Assembly: GCF_030816965.1 (NCBI RefSeq)
Contig: NZ_JAUSYQ010000002.1
Span: 6,562,001-6,626,000, forward strand
Source: Streptomyces canus
GTDB taxonomy: Bacteria; Actinomycetota; Actinomycetes; Streptomycetales; Streptomycetaceae
Length of the DNA stretch: 64,000 nucleotides
Direction: 5' to 3'
Below the pieces are notes generated by a model that did no database searches, was not told the DNA's origin, and saw only the letters and a list, made by a program, of their open reading frames with translations. The position numbers and the translations under genes were made by a program. Shown here piece by piece: positions 19,700-27,240 of this stretch; positions within the stretch are counted from its first letter, which is position 1, and each line of letters begins with the position of its first letter.

Positions 19700-20478
19700 C
19701 GGTTGCCTCGACGTCTTTCGACCGGGCGGGTCCAGGCCCGCGACACGAGGTCGAAGCGGCGCTGGGCCTGCTGGGCCTGCCGGTGGTGTGCGGTCAGGCA
19801 GAACCGGATCCAGGGCCGGGTGTCCCGCTCGGGCTCCAATGCGGGCCGCCCACCTCCAGAACCTGGTAATAGCCCACCTCCAGGACCTGGCAATAGGCGT
19901 ACGTGTTCTGTCCCCGGCCGAGCCACTCCTCGATGGAGGAGACCTCGGGTGACATCAGGGCCTCGCGGGAGAACACGAGGCTGGACAGGGCGCGGGACAT
20001 GCGTCCGTTGCCGTCCTTCCAGGGGTGGATCTTGACGGGGTTGAGGTGGGCCATGGACGCGCGGGCGGGGGCCGTCGGGGCTGGTGACGTAGACGGGGTC
20101 GTCGCGCCAGCGGCCATGGCGCTTGTCGAGATGGTGGCCTTGCAGCATGAAGCGCAGGCCGTTGAGCAGGCCGGCGTCGTACCGGAAGTCGTCACCGGCG
20201 TCGGCGAGGGCCTGGATGTAGGTCATACCGCGGCTGGTAGCACTCCAGCTCGGCACGCGTCTTCTCCCCGGTCTCCAGCGGTTCCTCGCCGGACATGAGG
20301 GCTTCCATCGACTGTTGCGGCGTATCCCTCGATGGTGTTCGAAGCGTGTGGCACGCGGCCTGCTCGCCAGGCGCCCGTCTCGCCGGGGTGCGGTCGGCGG
20401 CACTGACATGCGCCGGGCGGCGGGTAGTTCCGCTACGAGGCTCGGAATCAACGCTGCCCGCTGCCCGCCCAGGTTCAC
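19700..20478 (-). pseudogene. decayed Fic/DOC-family protein
   Basis: Segments of one Fic protein are readable in order in different frames: an N-terminal NLGGQRAALIPSLVAELPA (about 20478-20420), MEALMSGEEPLETGEKTRAE (about 20308-20240), TYIQALADAGDDFRYDAGLL with FMLQGHHLDKRHGRWRDDPV (about 20230-20075), and HLNPVKIHPWKDGNGRMSRA with SSIEEWLGRGQNTYAY (about 20050-19900). The catalytic Fic loop HPWKDGNGR is intact as text. Then come GGPHWSPSG and RPWIRFCLTAHHRQAQQAQR (about 19850-19740). At least three frameshifts and one internal loss are needed, so it cannot be expressed whole. Intact relatives AMPylate target proteins. It is fused to the kinase fragment on the same strand. Confidence 0.72.
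19849..19896. repeat. 24-base tandem duplication inside the Fic remnant
   Basis: Two adjacent 24-base copies (19849-19872 and 19873-19896) differing at two positions; in the Fic frame they repeat the eight-residue unit YYQVLEVG. Such slippage products are expected in decaying genes. Confidence 0.85.
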
Positions 20479-20510
20479 CGACAGCGAGCAGCGGACCAGG
20501 CGGGGTCACA

Positions 20511-20603
20511 TCACGCGACGGCGGTGCCCTCGAGTTCGACCATCTGGCCAGGGATCGCCAGGCGCGTCACGCCGAGCATGGTGGTGGTGGGACATCCGGA
20601 GGC
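20511..20603 (-). pseudogene. C-terminal remnant of a RidA-family protein
   Basis: The minus strand ends with PTTTMLGVTRLAIPGQMVEL then EGTAVA and a stop at 20511, which is the C-terminal strand-helix-strand of RidA/YjgF proteins (the PxSTMVGVxxLAxPGxLVEIE pattern). Homology ends abruptly at about 20600, where the opposite-strand LuxR remnant starts, so everything N-terminal is gone. Confidence 0.6.
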
Positions 20604-20707
20604 TGTGCACCGGCGCGAAGGACGAACTGGTCGCCAAGCGCCGGTGCATGTCCGTCCGTACCCTGCGTCGCCGCATCGCCGACATGCTCGGCGCCCGACG
20701 TCGACGT
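20597..20707 (+). pseudogene. C-terminal HTH remnant of a LuxR-type regulator
   Basis: The plus strand reads LCTGAKDELVAKRRCMSVRT followed by LRRRIADMLGA, matching the DNA-binding end of streptomycete LuxR/TrmB-like regulators (GAKDEVIARxLGMSxRTxRRRIADLM). The receiver or sensor part is missing, and the tail is disrupted after 20706 by an Arg-rich frame with small losses. The following 90 bases encode VDVEGENLRRRLASRTDPNQ and a stop at 20795, which I do not recognise. Confidence 0.55.
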
Positions 20708-20802
20708 CGAGGGCGAGAACCTGCGTCGGCGACTCGCCTCCCGAACCGACCCGAACCAGGACCCCGACAAGGACAAACAGCTGATCCACGGCTGAATCCA
20801 CT

Positions 20803-20841
20803 CCCGAGCCGACCGTCCCGCAGGGGACGACTCGGCTCGGG
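20803..20841. terminator. two-tier hairpin closing the remnant region
   Basis: Outer 10-bp stem CCCGAGCCGA / TCGGCTCGGG (20803-20812, 20832-20841) with an inner GTCCC / GGGAC stem. It stands alone after the decayed genes; the 195 bases from here to the LysR gene contain no gene, only Pro/Ala-like low-complexity sequence with repeated GGCTGAGCCG words. Confidence 0.65.
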
Positions 20842-21036
20842 GCCGTCCGCCCGACGTGGCTGAACCCACCCCTGAGCCGCGCTCCTGGTTGCTGACCCGC
20901 AGAGCAAGCGCGCCCCCGCCGCCACTGTCCCCACGGCTGAGCCGTCTCCGCCTGCCCGCACGGCTGAGCCGAGCCCCTCCCCAGCCGCGCCCGCTTTCCC
21001 GCGCGGCGGTACCCCGAGGTCGAAGGGCGGCCTCGC

Positions 21037-21945
21037 TCAGCCGTCCGTCACCGTCCGGCACGCCTGCGCGTACCCCTGCACCAGTGGTCGCCCCCCGTCC
21101 TCCTTGCGCCAGGCCAGCACGTATCTGCTCGGCCCGATCCCGCGCACCGGCCGGGTGACCACCCCGCCCAGGGAGATCAGAGGGGCGTTGCCGGCCGCCA
21201 CGAGGCAGATGCCCAGGCCCGCGACGAGGGCCTCGTACGTCTCCTCCGTGCCGGCGATCTCCGCGCCGATGCGGGGAGGGCGGCCGGAGCGTTCGTCCAG
21301 CGCGAGCCAGAAGTCGCGCAAGGGGCCCGCGCTCGGCGGCAGGGCGAGGAACGGTTCGTCGGCCAGGTCGGTGAAGTCGACCTCCTCGCGGGCGGCGAGC
21401 GGATGGCTGTCGGGGAGGGCGACCAGGCGGGGTTCCTCGGCGACCACGGTCCATCCGTAGCGCTCCTCGTCGGGCAGCGGCAGCCAGACGAACGCGACGT
21501 CCGTCTCGCCGTCCGCGAGACCCGCGGTCGGGTCCTGCCAGCTCATCTGCCGCAGCCGTACGACCGCCTCCGGATGTGCGGCCGTGAAGCGGGAGCGGAT
21601 CGCCGGGAGCAGACCGCCGCGGCCGGGGCTGGTGCTCATGCCGACCACCAGCGTGCCGCGCTCCGCCGCCCGGGCCGTCGCCATCGCGGCGTCCGCCGCC
21701 GACCAGGCCGCCAGCACCTGCCGGGCGTGCGGCAGCAGTGCCTCGCCCGCCTCGGTGAGCAGCACGCCCCGCGGGTCCCGCCGGAACAGCTCAACGCCCA
21801 ACTGCCGCTCCAGCACCCGGATCTGCTTGCTCAGCGCGGGCTGCGACACGTACAACCGCTCGGCCGCGCGCGTGAAGTGCAGTTCCTCGGCCACCGCCAG
21901 GAAGTAGCGCAGATCCCGTACATGTACGTCGGTCGTCATAGCCAT
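21037..21945 (-). CDS. LysR-family transcriptional regulator
   Basis: 302 residues. Winged HTH at about 8-68: DLRYFLAVAEELHFTRAAERLYVSQPALSKQIRVLERQLGVELFRR, then a linker helix and a two-lobed effector-binding domain (about 95-295; GTLVVGMSTSPGRGGLLPAI, ADGETDVAFVWLPLPDEERY, GTEETYEALVAGLGICLVAAG). Divergently transcribed from a short-chain dehydrogenase, with an 87-base gap holding a CGGT-tatc-ACCG dyad close to its own start; LysR proteins typically control such a divergent neighbour. Start at ATG 21945, with ATG 21939 as alternative. Confidence 0.92.
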   Translation of the reverse strand: MAMTTDVHVRDLRYFLAVAEELHFTRAAERLYVSQPALSKQIRVLERQLGVELFRRDPRGVLLTEAGEALLPHARQVLAAWSAADAAMATARAAERGTLVVGMSTSPGRGGLLPAIRSRFTAAHPEAVVRLRQMSWQDPTAGLADGETDVAFVWLPLPDEERYGWTVVAEEPRLVALPDSHPLAAREEVDFTDLADEPFLALPPSAGPLRDFWLALDERSGRPPRIGAEIAGTEETYEALVAGLGICLVAAGNAPLISLGGVVTRPVRGIGPSRYVLAWRKEDGGRPLVQGYAQACRTVTDG

Positions 21946-22032
21946 CGGTTATCACCGTGGGTCTTGGACGGGCAACCGACTTCCGCAGCAGGGTGGTTGG
22001 TGACACGAACGGCGGGACCACGAGGAGTCGTC

Positions 22033-22863
22033 ATGAACAAGGTGTGGCTGGTCACAGGCGCGAGCAGCGGGTTCGGGCGGGCGATCGCCGAGGCGGCGCT
22101 GGCCGACGGCGATGTCGTGGTGGGCGCGGCCCGCCGACCCGAGGCGCTGGACGATCTGGTGGCCGCCCATCCCGACCAGGTGGAGGCGTTGCGTCTGGAC
22201 GTGACCGACACGGCCGCCGCGGAGGCCGTCGTACGGGACGTGGTGTCCCGGCACGGGCGGATCGACGTGCTGGTCAACAACGCCGGCCGGACCCATGTCG
22301 GTGCCTTCGAGGAGACCACCGACGAGGAACTGCGCGAGCTGTTCGACCTGCATGTCCTCGGGCCGGCGGCGCTCACGAGGGCGGTGCTGCCCTCCATGCG
22401 CGGGCGGCGCTCGGGGGCGATCGTGCAGATGAGCAGCATGGGCGGGCAGATGTCCTTCGCGGGGTTCTCGGCGTACAGCGGGACGAAGTTCGCGCTGGAG
22501 GGCATGTCCGAGGGGCTCGCTGACGAGGTGCGGGAGTTCGGCATCAAGGTGCTGATCGTGGAGCCGGGCGCCTTCCGCACCTCGCTGTTCGACGTGAGCC
22601 ATGCGGGAGCCAGTGCCGACAGCGGCGTCTACACCAAGGTGAGCGAGACCCGCGGGTTCGTCTCCGGCGGCGACGGCACCCAGGCCGGCGACCCCGCGAA
22701 GGCGGCGGCCCTGATCCTCGCCGCGCTCGCCGCCGAGGAGACCCCGCTGCGGCTGCCCCTCGGCGACGACGCCGTGACCGCCGTACTCGACCACCTCGAC
22801 GGCGTACGGAACGACGTGGCCGCCTGGGAGAAGACCACCCGGGCGACCGCCTTCGACGACTGA
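22033..22863 (+). CDS. short-chain dehydrogenase/reductase
   Basis: 276-residue classical SDR: cofactor motif TGASSGFG at 8-15, NNAG at 82-85, catalytic S135 and Y148-x3-K152 (SAYSGTKFALEGMSEGLADE). D57 in RLDVTD and the basic ARRPE after strand 2 suggest NADP(H). Reaction unknown; it is probably the target of the divergent LysR regulator. ATG 22033 follows GAGGAG. The frame is open upstream to 21403 but that part is antisense to the LysR gene. The last 40 bases of the gene are the founder of the 94-bp tandem array downstream. Confidence 0.93.
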   Translation: MNKVWLVTGASSGFGRAIAEAALADGDVVVGAARRPEALDDLVAAHPDQVEALRLDVTDTAAAEAVVRDVVSRHGRIDVLVNNAGRTHVGAFEETTDEELRELFDLHVLGPAALTRAVLPSMRGRRSGAIVQMSSMGGQMSFAGFSAYSGTKFALEGMSEGLADEVREFGIKVLIVEPGAFRTSLFDVSHAGASADSGVYTKVSETRGFVSGGDGTQAGDPAKAAALILAALAAEETPLRLPLGDDAVTAVLDHLDGVRNDVAAWEKTTRATAFDD

Positions 22864-23330
22864 GACGGCCGGGGGGGGGGGGCCAGCTAGCGGCGCCGGT
22901 TCTGTCCCCCCGCCCCGTCGCCTGGGAAGAAGACCGCCCGGCCTAACGCCTTCGGCCACTGAGACCACAGGACGACTACGGGAGCGGCACCCGTCCCGTC
23001 CCCTGTTCCCGTCGCCTGGGGCAAGACCACGTGAGCCATCGCCTTCGGCGGCCGGGGCCACAGGACCGCTGCCGGGAGCGGCGTCCGTCCCGTCCCCTGT
23101 TCCCGTCGCCTGGGGCAAGACCACGTGAGCCATCGCCTTCGGCGGCCGGGGCCACAGGACCGCTGCCGGGAGCGGCGTCCGTCCCGTCCCCTGTTCCCGT
23201 CGCCTGGGGCAAGACCACGTGAGCCATCGCCTTCGGCGGCCGGGGCCGCAGGACCGCTGCCGGGAGCGGCGTCCGTCCCGTCACTCCGAACCGCAGGGCG
23301 GCTACCGGAACGGCGTCGGTTCCGTCACCC
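22822..23330. repeat. 94-bp tandem array spanning the ends of the convergent SDR and serpin genes
   Basis: Unit starts (GCCTGGG) lie at 22920, 23014, 23108 and 23202, exactly 94 bases apart. The copies at 23014, 23108 and 23202 are nearly identical and the one at 22920 is diverged. A further diverged copy starts at 22822, inside the SDR coding region, and includes its last 14 codons and stop (CTTCGACGACTGAGAC against CTTCGGCCACTGAGAC). At the right edge the second half of a unit (about 23285-23330) runs across the serpin stop into its last codons (CTACCGGAACGGCGTC against CTGCCGGGAGCGGCGTC). The unit therefore appears to be the original intergenic junction, amplified. A run of twelve G (22871-22882) lies in the first copy. 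There is no coding function and no ordinary terminator between the two convergent genes. Confidence 0.88.
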
Positions 23331-24507
23331 AGCCCGCCGTCAGCGCCAGCCGTGTCTCCCGGTGTACGGCGAGGAAGGCGAAGGGGCGGTCGAAGGTGGC
23401 CGTGACCACGGTGGATGTGTATCGGGGCGTGGGCGGCGCCCCACCCGGCGCCGCCGCGACCGCCGTCACCGCGGCCGCCTCGAATCCGAGCGCGTCGAAG
23501 CGCGCCAGGACGGACTGCCGGGCGGAGCCGACGGCCAGGGGCGCGGCGCTGATGCCGGCGAAGTGCCCCTGCCGCGCGTCCCGAGCCGCGGTGAGGCCGA
23601 ACAGTCCGTGCAGGTCCAGCAGATCGTGGTGCGCCCGCACCTCGAACGCCGCCGTCGTCACCTCCAGCGTCGGTTGCCGCGGGCCGGCACACGGCCGCTC
23701 CTCGACCCGCAGTCCCGGCCCCGCGGGCCCGTGCGGAAGCAACGACCCCCGTACGACCGGACACGTGCCGTCGAGCGCGGCCGCCCCCGCCGCCATCACC
23801 CGACCTGGCGTCATGTGCTCGTCCCCGAGCAGGAGATGGACGTCGATGCCGTTGTCGCCGAGTACCTTCACCTCGGTGACCCGGCCCTCGGGTGCGGTCA
23901 CCACGCCGACCCGGTCCAGCCGCACACTCCGGCGGTTGAGCCCGCGCAGGGTCCGGCCCTGCCAGGGGCCCGCGGACGGCCGTACCGGACGCACCTCGAA
24001 GGGCCGCAGCCATGTGGTCCGCAGAGCCAGCGCGCTCGCCAGCACCAGCTCGGTGTCGTCCCCTGCCTCCACCGGCATCCGCTCGATCAGCCCACCCGTC
24101 CGCTTCGCGGCCCAGGCGTCCATCTCCCGCTGATCGAGGGCGGGATCGCCGGTGAGGACCCCGAGCGCGTCGGTGGGCAGCCCGGCCTCCCACTCCTCGC
24201 GCAGCTCCAGCGTCCGCCTGGTCCACAGTCCGAGAGCCGAGTCCAGCGCCTCCGATTCGGCCAGTTCCGCGAGCAACTCCCGCGCCGCCGTGGCCGCTTG
24301 CTCCGCGGGCACTCCGAGCGCCCGCGCCAGCTCGGCCCGCGCCGGGCCTCTGGCCCCGTCGGCCAGGAAGGCCAGCAGCGGCCACACACCGGCCGCCGAG
24401 AACACGGTCCCCCCGGAAGACACCCCCGCCCACCGCGCCGTCAGCCCGTTCACCGCCTGGGTCGTCGCACCCGTGATCGGCATTCCGCCCCCGCCCGCCC
24501 CGCGCAT
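23302..24507 (-). CDS. serpin-family protein
   Basis: 401 residues from ATG 24507 (alternative ATG 24483, eight codons in). Serpin features: AVNGLTARWAGVSSGGTVFSAAGVWPLLAFLADGARGPARAELARALG (helices A-D region), an LVLASALALRTTWLRPFE strand, the hinge-like EAAAVTAVAAAPGG preceding a reactive-centre-like loop, and the C-terminal signature ATFDRPFAFLAVHRETRLALTAGWVTEP. There is no signal peptide, so it would be cytosolic. The loop is Ala/Pro-rich; whether it inhibits a protease is unknown, since bacterial serpins are often non-canonical. Its final codons lie in the tandem array. Divergent from the septum-formation-like gene, 57 bases away. Confidence 0.75.
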   Translation of the reverse strand: MRGAGGGGMPITGATTQAVNGLTARWAGVSSGGTVFSAAGVWPLLAFLADGARGPARAELARALGVPAEQAATAARELLAELAESEALDSALGLWTRRTLELREEWEAGLPTDALGVLTGDPALDQREMDAWAAKRTGGLIERMPVEAGDDTELVLASALALRTTWLRPFEVRPVRPSAGPWQGRTLRGLNRRSVRLDRVGVVTAPEGRVTEVKVLGDNGIDVHLLLGDEHMTPGRVMAAGAAALDGTCPVVRGSLLPHGPAGPGLRVEERPCAGPRQPTLEVTTAAFEVRAHHDLLDLHGLFGLTAARDARQGHFAGISAAPLAVGSARQSVLARFDALGFEAAAVTAVAAAPGGAPPTPRYTSTVVTATFDRPFAFLAVHRETRLALTAGWVTEPTPFR

Positions 24508-24564
24508 ACCATGCGCCCTGTCGTACGTCAGTTCCCCGCCTGCTGAACCAGGAGCACGGTACCC

Positions 24565-25812
24565 GTGTCCATACCCCCGCCCCCTGGGCCCCACCAGCCC
24601 GATCCCGCCCGGGGGCCGTCCCCGGCCCCGGACCCGTACGGGCCGCCGCCGCAGGGGCAGCAGCCGTATGGGCAGCAGCCATACGGACAGCCGTACGGGC
24701 AACCCTATGGCCCGCCGTACCAGACCTGGGGACAGGGCTACAGCCCCTACGCCCGCCCGTCGTCGGTCAACGGCCTCGCCGTCGCCTCCCTGGTGCTCGG
24801 CGTCCTGTGCTGCTTCCCGGCGGTGGGACTGGTGCTGGGGGTGATCGCGCTGGTGCAGATCAAGAAGAAGGGCCAGTCCGGCAAGGCCCTGGCGATCACG
24901 GGGTCGATCCTGTCGTCGCTCGGACTCGCCCTGTGGGTGACGGTGCTCGCCACCGGCGGGCTCTCCGACGCCTGGGAGGGGTTCAAGAAGGGCGCGACCG
25001 AGGGCGCGACCTTCTCGGTGGTGAAGGGCCAGTGCTTCGATGCGCCGGGGGAGTCCCTCGAAGGTCTCACCTACGACGTCGACGAGGTGCCCTGCGCGGG
25101 TGAGCACGACGGCGAGGTGTTCGGCGAGTTCAAGATGACCGGCGGCGACGGCTTCCCGGGGGACGGCGCGGTCTCCGACGCCGCCGACGAGAAGTGCCAC
25201 CCTCTCCAGGACACCTACGTCATGGACACCTGGGCGCTCCCCGACGACGTCGACGTGTACTACTTCGGCCCGACCCGGCAGAGCTGGCGCCTCGGCGACC
25301 GCGAGGTCAGCTGCATCTTCGGCAACACCGACGAGAAGGCCACCCTGACCGGCTCGCTGCGCGCCGACGAGACCACCCTCGACACGTACCAGATCGCCCT
25401 CCTGAAGTCCCTCAACGCCATGGACACCGTGCTGTGGGAGGAGCCCGAGGACTACCCCGAGGACGACCTGCCCGGCTATCGGAAGTGGTCGCGGGACGTC
25501 CACGACAGCCTGAACGAGCAGATCAAGACCCTGCGCGCGGAGTCCTGGCCGGCCGCTGCCGACAAGCCGGTCGCGGCCCTGGTGAAGGACATGGAGGACG
25601 CGCGCGACGAGTGGGCCAAGGCGGTCGTCGCTGCCGAGGACGACGACGTGGACACCTTCTACCTGCACTACGACAAGGGCTACGAGTACGTCGACGGCCC
25701 CAGCACGGTCACCGCACGCAAGGCTCTGGGGCTCGCCACCAAGCGGCCGACGTACGACGACGGGGGCGACGACGGCAGCGGTGAGTCGGGCGGCGGCGAA
25801 CTCAATGTGTGA
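24565..25812 (+). CDS. DUF4190 / septum-formation-like membrane protein
   Basis: 415 residues, GTG 24565 after AGGAG at 24548. The N-terminal 65 residues are a Pro/Gln/Tyr-rich cytosolic stretch with repeated QPYGQ units; residues about 68-135 hold two membrane helices (VNGLAVASLVLGVLCCFPAVGLVLGVIALVQI; ALAITGSILSSLGLALWVTVLATGG) as in DUF4190. The outer part has a septum-formation-type domain with cysteine pairs (FSVVKGQCFDAPGE, VDEVPCAGEHDGEVFGEF, DEKCHPLQDT, REVSCIFG), probably disulfide-bonded, then a helical region ending in Gly/Ser. These proteins are abundant in actinobacteria and of unproven function, perhaps envelope-associated. Confidence 0.82.
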   Translation: MSIPPPPGPHQPDPARGPSPAPDPYGPPPQGQQPYGQQPYGQPYGQPYGPPYQTWGQGYSPYARPSSVNGLAVASLVLGVLCCFPAVGLVLGVIALVQIKKKGQSGKALAITGSILSSLGLALWVTVLATGGLSDAWEGFKKGATEGATFSVVKGQCFDAPGESLEGLTYDVDEVPCAGEHDGEVFGEFKMTGGDGFPGDGAVSDAADEKCHPLQDTYVMDTWALPDDVDVYYFGPTRQSWRLGDREVSCIFGNTDEKATLTGSLRADETTLDTYQIALLKSLNAMDTVLWEEPEDYPEDDLPGYRKWSRDVHDSLNEQIKTLRAESWPAAADKPVAALVKDMEDARDEWAKAVVAAEDDDVDTFYLHYDKGYEYVDGPSTVTARKALGLATKRPTYDDGGDDGSGESGGGELNV

Positions 25813-25931
25813 GCGCGGCCATAGCGGGGAGAAAGTGCCTGCGTAAAGACCCCCACCGGAACATGTCATCACATCGAGTGATTCTCTGGCCTTTACTTGC
25901 ATGGCCCAACCCACGGTTGCCACGCTGTTGC

Positions 25932-25941
25932 TGTCTGTACA
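25932..25941. promoter_or_regulatory. possible GntR operator TGTCTGTACA
   Basis: The dyad TGT-ctgt-ACA lies 19 bases upstream of the GntR start and contains the palindrome TGTACA. HutC/UTRA-type GntR proteins often recognise TGT...ACA half sites and autoregulate. Only a single copy is seen. Confidence 0.3.
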
Positions 25942-25959
25942 ACCTGATGGGAGCGGCCA

Positions 25960-26712
25960 GTGACATTCGGTGAGCAGCCGGCGTACCTGCGCGTCGCGGG
26001 TGATCTCCGCAAGAAGATCGTCGACGGTTCGCTACCACCGCACACCCGCCTGCCGTCCCAGGCCAGGATCCGCGAGGAGTACGGCGTCTCGGACACCGTC
26101 GCGCTGGAGGCCCGCAAGGTGCTGATGGCCGAGGGCCTGGTCGAGGGCCGCTCCGGCTCCGGGACGTACGTCCGGGAGCAGCCCGTGCCCCGCCGTATCG
26201 CCCGCTCCGGCTACCGCCCGGCCTCCGGCGCCACGCCCTTCCGGCAGGAGCAGGCCGACGGGGAGGGGCGCGGCACCTGGGAGTCCAGAAGCGCGCAGAC
26301 GGAGGCGTCGGCCGCCATCGCCGAGCGGCTCGACATCCGGCCCGGCGACCGCGTGATGTGTACGAAGTACGTCTTCCGGGAGGCCGGTGAGCCGATGATG
26401 CTCTCCACCTCCTGGGAGCCCCTCGCGGTCACCGGCCGCACTCCCGTGATGCTCCCTGAGGAGGGCCCCCTCGGTGGCATGGGCGTGGTCGAGCGCATGG
26501 CCGCCATCGACGTCGTCGTGGACAACGTCACCGAGGAGGTGGGCGCGCGTCCCGGCCTGGCCGAGGAACTGCTGGCCCTGGGCGGTGTCCCCGGCCATGT
26601 CGTCCTCGTGGTCCACCGCACCTACTACGCCTCGGGCCGCCCGGTGGAGACGGCCGACGTGGTCATTCCGGCGGACCGCTACCAGGTCGCGTACCACCTG
26701 CCGGTGAAGTAG
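25960..26712 (+). CDS. GntR-family regulator with UTRA domain
   Basis: 250 residues, GTG 25960 preceded by GGGAGCGGCC. Winged HTH at about 8-72 (PAYLRVAGDLRKKIVDGSLPPHTRLPSQARIREEYGVSDTVALEARKVLMAEGLVEGRSGSGTYV) followed by a UTRA ligand-binding domain (about 95-245; ERLDIRPGDRVMCTKYVFREAGEPMMLSTSWEP, RMAAIDVVVDNVTEEVGARPGLAEELLALGGVPGHVVLVVHRTYYASGRPVETADVVIPADRYQVAYHLP). UTRA regulators sense small molecules such as sugar phosphates or histidine derivatives. No transporter or enzyme set is next to it, so it probably acts on distant genes. Confidence 0.92.
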   Translation: MTFGEQPAYLRVAGDLRKKIVDGSLPPHTRLPSQARIREEYGVSDTVALEARKVLMAEGLVEGRSGSGTYVREQPVPRRIARSGYRPASGATPFRQEQADGEGRGTWESRSAQTEASAAIAERLDIRPGDRVMCTKYVFREAGEPMMLSTSWEPLAVTGRTPVMLPEEGPLGGMGVVERMAAIDVVVDNVTEEVGARPGLAEELLALGGVPGHVVLVVHRTYYASGRPVETADVVIPADRYQVAYHLPVK

Positions 26713-26719
26713 CGTGCGC

Positions 26720-26739
26720 CCCGGGGAAGTTGCCCCGGG
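26720..26739 (+). terminator. short hairpin after the GntR gene
   Basis: CCCGGGG-aagttg-CCCCGGG, a 7-bp stem starting 8 bases after the stop. The rest of the 312-base gap to 27025 has no recognisable gene; around 26880-27000 it is less GC-rich and presumably carries the promoter of the SPOR-like gene. Confidence 0.6.
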
Positions 26740-27024
26740 CGAACACTCAACGGGCCCGTAGGCGAATGCCGTTCGAATTCGGCCGTTCTCGCAGGTCGAC
26801 ACCACTGTTCCAAAGGCGCCCCTGACCGGAGGCATCGTCGCCCACCGGGGGCGCGTTCACGGCTGCGCGCCCCTGCCGGAGGAGTCCGTCCTGGCTGGTT
26901 GCGTACCTCTTTGTGAAAACGCGTATTCGCTGCGTAAAGGTTGGGCGTAGGGTCGGGCATATGCGAGTGCGGTTTCCTTATCGGGTGGGGCTCGACACAG
27001 GTCGGGAAGGAGCGGTGGGGCGCA

Positions 27025-27216
27025 ATGAACGACGGCACGATCACTCTTCCCTGGCTCGTCATACGACAGGACGACAACGGCAATCGCTACCGCGTGGGCA
27101 GGTACGCGACCCGGGCCGAGGCCCAGAAGATCGCCGACAGCCTCGATGCCCGCGGTCACAAGCAGCTCTACTGGGTCGAGCGCATCAGCCAGAACGGCGC
27201 GAGTTCGGCCGACTGA
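27025..27216 (+). CDS. SPOR-like mini-protein
   Basis: 63 residues, MNDGTITLPWLVIRQDDNGN followed by RYRVGRYATRAEAQKIADSL and HKQLYWVERI. The beta-alpha-beta pattern with RYxVGxYxTRAEAQxIAD resembles half of a SPOR (peptidoglycan-binding) repeat, but no signal peptide or membrane helix is present, so a cytosolic role is more likely. I start at ATG 27025 because the sequence before it is not protein-like and purine-rich GGAAGGAG precedes it; the frame is open to 26941. It is 24 bases upstream of the Nudix gene and probably cotranscribed. Confidence 0.8.
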   Translation: MNDGTITLPWLVIRQDDNGNRYRVGRYATRAEAQKIADSLDARGHKQLYWVERISQNGASSAD

Positions 27217-27240
27217 GGAGCCTCCCGTAGGCTCCGGCGC

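Noticed and set aside
22871..22882. Run of twelve G as an assembly artefact or phase-variation tract
   Set aside because: It lies after the SDR stop codon, so it cannot switch that gene; whether its length is exact cannot be judged here.
23031..23546. Repeated 63-residue plus-strand frames starting MSHRLRRPGPQ
   Set aside because: They arise from the 94-bp tandem unit, begin with GTG without a ribosome binding site and have no protein-like composition.
23302..25923. 873-codon minus-strand frame extending the serpin upstream through the DUF4190-like gene
   Set aside because: The part above 24507 is antisense to a good plus-strand gene with a ribosome binding site; serpin homology begins near 24480.
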